A stretch of DNA of 64,000 nucleotides, from positions 1,922,001-1,986,000 of the forward strand of contig JBBPUQ010000005.1 in the NCBI GenBank assembly GCA_038501195.1. The letters are read 5' to 3'. Below are positions 56,487 through 64,000 of the stretch, piece by piece. The translations under genes were made by a program, and so were the position numbers. A model generated the notes under the pieces. It had not been told where the DNA came from. It saw only the letters and a list, made by a program, of their open reading frames with translations, and did no database searches. The stretch comes from Nemania diffusa (lineage: Eukaryota > Ascomycota > Sordariomycetes > Xylariales > Xylariaceae). Every line of letters starts with the position of its first letter. Position 1 is the first letter of the stretch.

Positions 56487-58298
56487 TTATAAAAAGCCTT
56501 CCACCCTAAATTGTCCCTTACTTCGCGCCCAAGACAGACCGTGAACATCCCCTATTGCAACAACATTCGAGTCAACGTCGCTCCCTCCACTCTCTTCTCC
56601 GGAGCTTTCCACCCAGTAACTTTTGAGGCGATCTGATGGCCGATGAACTACCCCGTTGCAGATATTAAGTGTCCGAACCTTCACGTACTCAGAGGGGAAA
56701 ATCTCATCCCCAAAAACCACAGATACATTAAGTTGTTCGTTAAAGTTAGCTGTTTGCTCAACTTTTGCTCCTTCGACTTGATGCACCAAGCTCTCTATGA
56801 CGTACTTCCCATTCAGGACTTGATCTTGAGAGTGATCTTTCGCAGTAAAGACCTGACAAAACCATTCTACTAATCTCCCTGTGACTCTGATGCCGAGAAA
56901 TATAAAACTTGAACACTCCCTAGCTCGCAGACCCAGTAGAGCGCAGCCAATTTTCGCCGAGGTCTGCTGCGTCAAAGGCGTTAAGCGTAATATACTAGAT
57001 TCGTGTTCTGTACGACTCCAAACATCAAGGTCTGTTATCTCCCCGCTCTCGTTATAGGTACTGATTTTAAATGATATCCTTTGGTCGAATAAGGGCAGCA
57101 TACCGTATGCAGACCGGTTTACGTCCGCGAAGGAGGCATTATCAAAGGAGATATATGTATGCGGGGATTCGGGTTTTAGTCTTGTTGCTCTCACAAATAG
57201 TGGCTCTGCAACGAGGCCACGGAAGAAATGGGGATTGAGAGGAACGGGGTGGGGTGGGTATGAAGTTCGTCGAAGATAGAGGTTACCGTTCTCCCTATTT
57301 CTACCGATCGCTAAACTAGTCACTGGAATACAGGGCATCCGCCGGTCTAAAGACGAAGCCTCCGGATTCATAATCACGTTCATTTTGAGGAAGTAGTAGA
57401 ACTGTTTGCCCGTGTCAATCACTGGTAGCCGAATGGATAAACCAACGTTTGTCATAGCGAAAATCGAGTCTTGATGCATATCATCGATGCTGACGAAGTT
57501 TCCGGCGTGGCAGAATGTATTTGGCGAAGGCGCAAGCAAGCTGGCCCAGTCATCCGGCACAGATTGAGTCCAGGACCAGCAGAATATCGTCTGGTCATTG
57601 GTGACTTTGATGATCTCCTCCTGAAGGCGAGTGAATGCTTTCATGCCTTCACCGTACAATAACGGCATGTTAACATCGAAAAGACCAAGCATACAATATG
57701 CAAGGTCTTCAACTCGTGTAGTGGACCTTTCTGCAAGCCAGGACATCCTTCTTCCAACACTAGCCGTTATCGCCAAATCGGGGTGAGTGAGAATATCCTC
57801 GCTAATGCCTGTGACCAAAGCTACATCGGTGACCAAAGTCCCACCCCTACTGCCAATCTTAGACCAATCTACAGCGTAGAAGGTGAGCTCTCTTGGAGCG
57901 AGTAGTTCTTGGAGCGTCCAGCCACGTGTAAACCAGCGGCTCTTCCAAAATTGCGATATTGACCGGTCATCTACAACATCACTGAGGTAGGCATAGCAGA
58001 TCTTCGACCTGGCGTACCATTGATACATTGAGTTGATAGCTTCACTCAGCTCAGCTGAGCTCGTCTTGTCGATGCAATTTGTGTCGACCCAAAGGTAATC
58101 CAGACTGTGGCTCTGTGCCTTTTTGCATGCCCCTTCTATCTTGTCGAAACCGGCTTTGCTCGAGGCAACCTGCGGGTTCTGCCAATCTTGGTACGAGACT
58201 TCCTCACGGCCCCAAGTATGCGATAGGATAGCATACGGCGGAATGTCGTCCCCGTGGAACTCTTCGAGCAACATGGAATTGACGTTGATTAGACGCAT
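56487..58298 (-). CDS. HET-domain (heterokaryon incompatibility) protein
   Basis: Single exon, 603 residues from ATG 58298. The N-terminal 250 residues carry a full HET domain: YAILSHTWGREEVSYQDW, KAGFDKIEGACKKAQ, LDYLWVDTNCIDKTSSAE, SINSMYQWY-type AINSMYQWYARSKICYAYL, FTRGWTLQELLAP and VEDLAYCMLGLFDVNMPLLYGEG. HET domains trigger regulated cell death during nonself recognition and are related to TIR domains. The remaining 350 residues are beta-rich with no recognised repeat, so the sensor part is not of the WD40, ankyrin or NACHT type. This subfamily (HET plus a conserved uncharacterised C-terminal region) is common and highly expanded in filamentous ascomycetes. The last residues, HGLSWARSKGQFRVEGF, are typical of it. 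Confidence 0.95.
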   Translation of the reverse strand: MRLINVNSMLLEEFHGDDIPPYAILSHTWGREEVSYQDWQNPQVASSKAGFDKIEGACKKAQSHSLDYLWVDTNCIDKTSSAELSEAINSMYQWYARSKICYAYLSDVVDDRSISQFWKSRWFTRGWTLQELLAPRELTFYAVDWSKIGSRGGTLVTDVALVTGISEDILTHPDLAITASVGRRMSWLAERSTTRVEDLAYCMLGLFDVNMPLLYGEGMKAFTRLQEEIIKVTNDQTIFCWSWTQSVPDDWASLLAPSPNTFCHAGNFVSIDDMHQDSIFAMTNVGLSIRLPVIDTGKQFYYFLKMNVIMNPEASSLDRRMPCIPVTSLAIGRNRENGNLYLRRTSYPPHPVPLNPHFFRGLVAEPLFVRATRLKPESPHTYISFDNASFADVNRSAYGMLPLFDQRISFKISTYNESGEITDLDVWSRTEHESSILRLTPLTQQTSAKIGCALLGLRARECSSFIFLGIRVTGRLVEWFCQVFTAKDHSQDQVLNGKYVIESLVHQVEGAKVEQTANFNEQLNVSVVFGDEIFPSEYVKVRTLNICNGVVHRPSDRLKSYWVESSGEESGGSDVDSNVVAIGDVHGLSWARSKGQFRVEGFL

Positions 58299-59369
58299 AG
58301 TTACGCTATAGGGAGAAATGTACTATCAGATAATGTAATGTAGGTGTAGGTAAGTTGTGAACATGATCCATCGTTATGTGGGTTCATCTTACCCTTCTAT
58401 ATAGTAGTTAGGCAGCTACGCACTGCATAAGATGCGGGGTTCGTAGGCAATTGCTACGCAGAAACCTGAGGTGGTATCTATTTGATGTTGTTACGGATAT
58501 ACTTCTACCTCATACGCATTTCCTGCTTATCATAAAGGTACTGTCAAAAAATATTGTCTTCATTGGTTGAAGCCCCTTGCTAACCAGGGCAAACAGCCGA
58601 AATCAGCGCTGACAACAAGCAAAGTACTGCTTTAATTTAAGCAAAGCTATTGTCTTTTCTTCCTTTTTTTTTTCTCTTTTTAAAGAAAAAGAATAAAAGT
58701 AAAGTAATCATTTTAATTATTGCAGTGAAATGCCCCTCAAAGCTGTTAGGCCTTGTTGAAATATGTTTAAAGCAGAAGAGGAAGTTTTGGCTTTCCCTGG
58801 AAACAAGCTGGATATTTCATTCCACCCGTCACAGCATAATACATTCTACAACCCTACTGCATAGCCAGTGCCTTCTCTGCGAGTAGCCTGAAGACGCCCT
58901 GACATTAAATTTAAAAGGTCCTTTAAAAACTAATATTACCCTTACTATGCTTTTTGTTTTTGCGTATTTATCGACGTGTAAAATAAATGAAGATAAAAGT
59001 AAAACGTTATTATTAATAAGACTATACATTTTAGTGCGATATACTAGGTTACAGAATTTCAATATAGAATAGTTAGTATATTATAAACCTTAAATAATAA
59101 CTTAAATGCTAATATAAAGTTCTAATAGAAAGCATATGATGAAATGAGTTCGACGGCTGACGCGTCTTGAACGTGTGGACACACAGTAAAGTTTACCTCT
59201 TATTTATAAATAGATGCCGAATCCTCACTGACTTATGGTATCTCGCTTACCCTGCATATTATCTGTCTATCACGACAAACTGTTACCGAATAAAGCAACT
59301 ACCTAGTAGCATTAGGCCTCCTACTACCCACATTCGCTATATTCTACAAACGACATAGTAGGACTAGCA
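58299..59369. other. AT-rich intergenic region
   Basis: About 1.1 kb. From roughly 58620 to 59130 it is strongly AT-rich with many TA and long A/T runs and no coding signal. This could be a RIP-mutated repeat relic. The right end is the promoter of the DUF3669 gene. Confidence 0.5.
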
Positions 59370-60368
59370 ATGGATAACCCAGTCTACTGTAAAGTAGCAG
59401 GAGGCGTGATGCCTTTACATCGTATAGGCGCGGGATCCTGCGGTTCGGTATGGACCGAGCGATTTGTCAGGCCAGGGAGCGTTGTCATCAAGCGCGAAGA
59501 CGGCCGCGAAGACAGGTCCTTAAAAAACGACTCTGATATGCATCTACGAATCTTACTAGCTTACGAGTTTGGAGTTCCCCACCAGTTTGCGATACCCTTA
59601 TGGTATGGCTATATTCCCGCCCACAACGCGAAAGAAGTCCTTGGTCGCTTTCCTTGGGGGTACGCAGCTCGAAATATCCTACTTACCGAGCGTATCCTAC
59701 CTCTATCGTTGCCTGCACGGCGCCTTCTTCTCAATAAGTACTGCCCACCGGCACTGTTATGTTCAACAGTTACCAACAATCACGACTGCTTAGTCCGACC
59801 ATATCTAGGAAGCAGACGTGAGAGAGTCGAAGACTTGATTCGCCCTAACTTTACGTTAGTCAATCTTCCGCTCTACCTGGACCAGATGGAAGAGCTAAAA
59901 ATGAAAATTCCCGTATATTCATTGCGCATGGCCAGAGCGCTCGCATTCATGCATTGGTCGGCACGAGTGGATGCGGAAGGCGTGAAATTCGGCCTGGCAG
60001 CAGCTCGCGATCCGCGCTCGACAATTAAATCCTCGATACTCGACAGCCACTGCATATGGATGTTTGACTTCGATCGTTGCAAGCCTATGACGATGGACAC
60101 TGTTGGCATAAAGCAAGCAGCGGGCGCATTCTGGAGGAACGATCCTTGTTACCCACGCCCGGGCAAAAATCGCAGAAAAGATATTAATCTTTGGAAGGAT
60201 TTCAAGCGGTCGTATCTAAAAGAAAGTTTTCATATCATCGGCTCGGGCGATGTGCAGCGCTGCGTCCTTCCAGGACGTCTCATCCGTATGATCGAAAACA
60301 TGCCGCCCGACCGAAATGGGCACTCGAAGAGTTGTTGTCCATTCATTCCGGGAAAATTCCTCCGTTGA
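59370..60368 (+). CDS. DUF3669 family protein
   Basis: Single exon, 332 residues. The N-terminal half has a Gly-rich IGAGSCGSVW followed by VVIKREDGREDRSLKND, reminiscent of a kinase Gly loop and VAIK lysine. Then follow NILLTERILPL, DCLVRPYLGSRR and LDQMEELKMKIPVYSLRMARALAFMHW. The signature C-terminal part reads CIWMFDFDRCKPMTMD, ending in FWRNDPCYPRP and LWKDFKRSYL. This matches the fungal DUF3669 family, which is kinase-like and of unknown role. A canonical HRD motif is not seen; FDFD may occupy the DFG position. The family is highly expanded and variable between strains in ascomycetes. No signal peptide or membrane segment. Confidence 0.85.
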   Translation: MDNPVYCKVAGGVMPLHRIGAGSCGSVWTERFVRPGSVVIKREDGREDRSLKNDSDMHLRILLAYEFGVPHQFAIPLWYGYIPAHNAKEVLGRFPWGYAARNILLTERILPLSLPARRLLLNKYCPPALLCSTVTNNHDCLVRPYLGSRRERVEDLIRPNFTLVNLPLYLDQMEELKMKIPVYSLRMARALAFMHWSARVDAEGVKFGLAAARDPRSTIKSSILDSHCIWMFDFDRCKPMTMDTVGIKQAAGAFWRNDPCYPRPGKNRRKDINLWKDFKRSYLKESFHIIGSGDVQRCVLPGRLIRMIENMPPDRNGHSKSCCPFIPGKFLR

Positions 60369-60665
60369 TACTGTGAAGGGTTAACGGTATACAAGGCACC
60401 CTGCGACACATCGTTCACCAATCAATCAATGAGCATTGTTTTGCCTTATTATTATCATTTTTTATCGGTCGGCATTTCTAGAAGCTTATAGGTATGACGT
60501 CGGACTTGTAGGTCCATGATTCGCGAATTTGGAGTACCGAGATCACGCCCGCTCACGAAGAAACTCCAAGCGTTCTCCGCCGACATGATCGAGGACGAGA
60601 AGCCTTGAATATTGTTAATGAAATTTAATAAATGAGAGGTAGTGGCCATTTCACATCATCTAGCT

Positions 60666-60909
60666 ACGTGGCTTCAACGGGCCTAGCTGCGTCTCTTCTG
60701 TCAATCTGCGGGAGGAGAGGGCGGACTGGTACGAACTTGTTGCGGCCATACCGGACCGCAAAATCAATGAGTTTTCAGCAACAAGGTCGCAGACCCGCAA
60801 CATGTACAAAACGCGACTAGGTAGCCAGAAAATGCGGAATATGTATGACTTGACGAAGCTAGAAGACCTGGCGGCATTTCTCGCTAAAAGTGAAGGCAGC
60901 AATATATGA
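60666..60909 (+). pseudogene. unassigned relic or terminal exon
   Basis: An 80-codon open stretch with protein-like composition (LREERADWYELVAAIPDRK, MRNMYDLTKLEDLAAFLAKS) ends in TGA and has a stop just before it. Further upstream, at about 60512-60608, another fragment (SMIREFGVPRSRPLTKKLQA) is open in another frame. Together they look like remains of a gene whose family I do not recognise. Confidence 0.3.
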
Positions 60910-61682
60910 ATAACATCGTTCCTTGTAAAAAAAAGGGACGGGGAATCAATAGCTCTAATCCCTGTTGAGTTCCCCAAAATAGCACTGGTTGACTTCTTAG
61001 GCCTTGAGAGCTTCCTAAACCAGTAATCTAGCGACTGACTACATAGAACTCGTGCACAATCATCATCATCATAGATCTGTACCCATGTGCCCATCTTCTC
61101 AAACTGCGACCGCAAAACTCACCATGCCAAGAATTAATCAGGTTTGATGTCCTTCAATCCGAGTTAGTGCTACTTGTAATTGACGACCAGCGGCGCTTCT
61201 TCGGCCGAGCATCGAGTGCGTCCGAGGTTACATGCAGGCCCAGTTCGGTTACAATTCCCCCGGGCGCAACGACGGCACGGATGCGGGCTGCATGGGAAGA
61301 CAAACGGGAAATTGAAGTGCCTACTTCTATCCCCATTATCCCCATCTCAAATTCTCAATGACGCGTTCCATACTATCGTCGTGTTAAGGGCCAGGGAGCC
61401 CTTGTAAACGCGGGATTCCCACTCGGCCTCCTTGACTGGTGGAATTTTCTCCATGTTCCGTTTTCTCCGGAGCCGAATTTGGTATCGCTGCCCGGTACTG
61501 GAGCGGGTATGGAATCGGTGCCAATGTCGTAGGTATGTAGACTTGGACTCGACATGGGTTCGCAGTTCTCATATATGTGTCTGGGCATGCGCCAATCCAA
61601 TGCACAACGCCAGCAGGAGACATCGAGATAGACGAAGAGTTTACTGCATTGACTCGGGTTAACTACAGCCAACACCATCAGA
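60910..61682. other. intergenic, promoter of the acetylesterase at right
   Basis: About 770 bp, no gene recognised. Frames on both strands lack domain signals. Confidence 0.45.
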
Positions 61683-62635
61683 ATGAGGTTCTCATCGGTA
61701 TCTGCCGTCTTGGCACTCGGTGCGCTGGAGGCTGTTGCTACTCCAACACGGCCCGAGTTGGCTCCCCGGGCCACACCTACTATCTATCTTTGCGGTGATA
61801 GTACCATGGCCTACAAGGGCGCCAATGACGGCGCTACAGATGGCTGGGGCCAGTATTTCGGTACCTACACTACCGCTACTGTGGTCAACAAGGCCATTGG
61901 CGGCCGCTCGGCTCGGAGCTTCTGGGAGGAGGGACGGTTCGCTGATGTCGCCAGCCTGGCGCAGGCGGGCGACATCGTCGTCATTGAATTCGGACATAAC
62001 GACGGCGGCACTCCCACTTCAGCCGATAACGGCCGCTCCGACTGCCCGGGTGCCGGAACGGAGACATGCATCTCGGACGCAACAGGCGAGACTGTCTACA
62101 CCTTTGTCTTCTACGTCATCCAGGCAGCCAGACTCATGCTCGCCAAGGGAGCCACTGTCGTCCTCAGCTCTCAGACCCCAAACAATCTCTGGGAGACCGG
62201 CGTCTTCGTCAACGCGCCGCCGCGCTTCGTTGGTTATCAACTGACCGCGCAGAAGGCACTTGGCGCCGGCGTCTACTTCGTCGACCACTACCAGGCCGCA
62301 TCCGACTGTAAGTACTTTCGAAGTCATAACGTTCTCCTCTAGCTGCCTACGGCCACCGTGCTAGCACGATAGTCATCCCCTTCCATTATGATCGATGCCT
62401 GGGATGAACTCCGGCCATGACTGTATGGCATATATCTGACTTACAACGATTTATAGTGTACTACAAGCTTGGAAATGCCGCGACAAACGCGCTCTACCCG
62501 AACGACCACACTCACACTAGCCCCCAAGGTGCCAACTTGACCGCGGAAGCTTTTACGCAAGCCATTCATACACAACTGAATGGCACGACCTCATTGTATA
62601 ACTACATTATTAGCAACCCCCCGGTTGTGTACTAA
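61683..62635 (+). CDS. secreted rhamnogalacturonan acetylesterase (SGNH hydrolase, CE12 type)
   Basis: Two exons (61683-62307, 62457-62635; intron 149 bp) give 267 residues. A signal peptide (MRFSSVSAVLALGALEAVA) is followed by the mature start TIYLCGDSTMAYKG, which carries the catalytic Ser in block I. Block II is NKAIGGRSARSFW, block III is VVIEFGHNDGG and block V is NDHTHTS with the catalytic Asp and His. This order and the C-terminal DHTH are typical of fungal rhamnogalacturonan acetylesterases, which remove acetyl groups from the pectin backbone outside the cell. Length agrees with the family. Expression is likely inducible by plant pectin, but no site is identified. Confidence 0.94.
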
Positions 62636-63434
62636 GCATTCTAGTGGTTTTGGGGTGAATAAAAAGATGGCATCTTACGAAGGTGACCTACATGTGAGAA
62701 TGGCCGTGAATACCGGGTGTTATGGTCTAATTATAATTCACATCGATTGCCTTAGCTTAGTCAAGTATTTAAGATCAATTGAAGGTCTATCTTGTATTAT
62801 ACTTTTAGGTGCATCTTTAAGGTTTATAAAATGCAATGTGCTAGCTCATCTCTTAAGGGCTACTTTTGCTCTAACTTACACGCGCCTAGGTCAATGTTGA
62901 TTGTATTGATGTGAAGCTGGTACCAGGTGGTTTAAATACTGTGCACCCCGCAAGCCAAGTGGTAGATGCCCCTTTTAACTTCATCTGCATTGAATTCTAA
63001 CTATAATCTTTCAAAACTTGTATGAGGGATTCACTTAGAGTTGAACCAGGGTACTAAGGAGATTCTAAGTCCGTATAGATGAAACGAGAGTAATTATTGA
63101 GTGTTAACGAATGTGTAGCAAGTGATCTTTCTCGAACACAACAAGCCGTAATCCAGGTATTTTATGCCCGTACTGCTGTGTATCTATTGTACCCCCTATC
63201 CCCCCTATCCCCCCTATCCTGGTATCATATGTGAATAGAACGATCGTGATTGTAAATGACTGTAACCCAGCCTTCCTTTTAGGGTCTCATAGCTGATAGT
63301 GTCGTGACCCGCACGACAACTAAACAGCTTCATTCTTCCCGCATCAGCGCGGTTTTCTGGTCGTGGCCAGCTCCGTCTTGCCCATAATTGTAGATATGAG
63401 TGTCTTTTCCAAGCTCCTCGTACTTCAGTTTTCC
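62636..63434. other. convergent intergenic region
   Basis: 800 bp between the acetylesterase stop and the 3' end of the small secreted protein gene; contains a 9-bp tandem repeat. No gene recognised. Confidence 0.5.
63192..63219. repeat. C-rich 9-bp tandem repeat, about three units
   Basis: Unit CCCCCCTAT repeated about three times, the first one base shorter. Confidence 0.85.
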
Positions 63435-63815
63435 TTAATCAAATGACCAACTAACAGTAGTTCGTCCAACGGACAAGTCGGCCAGCGACTTGAACACGGT
63501 TGACGAGACGTCGATCGCCCCGCTTGCACACGAGGGGCATTTGTCGACGACCTTGGCCCTTGCCTTCTTCCCGTTCTTGGTGATGGTGATGAACTTGCCA
63601 CAGTTCCCATTGTACTGGGAAGGTGACATGGAAACGACTGCCTCGCTGTCTGAGTTCGTTTGTCCGCACGCACCAAGACCGGGCTGGTAGTATGTGATGT
63701 CGCCTTTGAAGGTTTGCGATCGTTCTGCTAGGGTATCGCCGTTGTTGTTGACAGGGACTGCGAGGACACTGCTCGCGGCACCGAGAGCCATGAGGATTTG
63801 AGTGAGTGAAAGCAT
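63435..63815 (-). CDS. small secreted RlpA-like double-psi beta-barrel protein
   Basis: Single exon, 126 residues. A signal peptide (MLSLTQILMALGAASSVLAVP) precedes a single RlpA-like/expansin-like barrel: GDITYYQPGLGACGQTNSDS, then SQYNGNCGKFITITKNGK, ARAKVVDKCPSCASGAIDVS and FKSLADLSVGRTTVSW. Two Cys pairs and the D-x-C-x-x-C motif are intact. Relatives include barwin-like proteins, a papain inhibitor of Streptomyces and many fungal effector-like secreted proteins that bind wall polysaccharides. No expansin carbohydrate-binding domain is attached. The gene is convergent with the acetylesterase. A wall-associated or plant-interaction role is inferred. Confidence 0.93.
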   Translation of the reverse strand: MLSLTQILMALGAASSVLAVPVNNNGDTLAERSQTFKGDITYYQPGLGACGQTNSDSEAVVSMSPSQYNGNCGKFITITKNGKKARAKVVDKCPSCASGAIDVSSTVFKSLADLSVGRTTVSWSFD

Positions 63816-64000
63816 GTTTCCTTTTTGGCGTAAGGGTCTATCTTAGCGAATGTATAGAGGTGGCGAGTGCCTTGTGTGTAATTGAATGATTGAATGAGTG
63901 TGTACGTAAGTGGGTGCGTCTGTGTAGGGATTGTATGTTTCTATTGTCTATTTGCTGAAGACAAGTTAAAAGAATGTTAAGTGCGTGATAAAAAGAGGGA
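63816..64000. promoter_or_regulatory. upstream region of the small secreted protein gene
   Basis: 185 bp to the window edge, rich in TG-type simple sequence (gaatgattgaatgagtgtgt). No named element. Confidence 0.35.

Noticed and set aside
1..64000. tRNA, rRNA or CRISPR loci
   Set aside because: I looked for tRNA arm consensus and regularly spaced repeats and saw none; CRISPR is not expected in a fungal nuclear genome. A covariance-model scan was not possible.

Overview
The window is a piece of a filamentous ascomycete (Pezizomycotina) nuclear genome. The evidence is short spliceosomal introns with GTRNGT donors and CTRAY branch sites, compact genes on both strands, and families largely confined to these fungi: HET, NACHT-ankyrin, DUF3405, DUF1996, DUF3669 and fungal paxillin-like LIM proteins. 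A sordariomycete is my best guess, but nothing here fixes the order. I find no tRNA, rRNA or CRISPR array. I rebuilt the spliced genes by hand. Every multi-exon model given as intact sums to a multiple of three; the one that does not (the kinase-like gene at 47.8-49.4 kb) is flagged.

Left part (1-15 kb): the left edge cuts a bacterial-type S1 protease (alpha-lytic/streptogrisin type). Next comes an immunity or allorecognition-like island. It holds a large NLR-like gene (decayed hydrolase-like N-terminus, NACHT-like core without a P-loop, many ankyrin repeats, C-terminal ZZ finger), then an unassigned 302-residue beta-rich protein. Divergently transcribed from a shared 363-bp interval is an ankyrin-subtilase (S8) protein of 1079 residues. 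The protease plus small-protein arrangement recalls fungal protease/executioner gene pairs and is the best candidate for an undescribed system here.

Middle part (15-46 kb): mostly housekeeping or widely conserved genes separated by long, apparently gene-free intervals. They are a DUF3405 Golgi-type membrane protein, a paxillin-like LIM protein, inositol-3-phosphate synthase, a large multi-exon membrane protein with a 25-bp micro-exon, an aldo-keto reductase fused to a RidA-like domain, a PIF1-type helicase with a SUMO-interacting-like motif, a secreted DUF1996 protein, and a 4-coumarate-CoA-ligase-like enzyme.

Right part (47-64 kb): accessory character again. It holds a pseudokinase-like gene with a frame break, a MITE-like element with 30-bp inverted repeats, a decayed cytochrome P450, a secreted CxxC flavoprotein, a beta-lactamase-fold serine hydrolase, a HET-domain gene, an AT-rich interval, a DUF3669 gene, a relic ORF, a secreted rhamnogalacturonan acetylesterase and a small secreted RlpA-like double-psi beta-barrel protein. 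A perfect palindrome, TACCTAGGTA, recurs in four intergenic sites.
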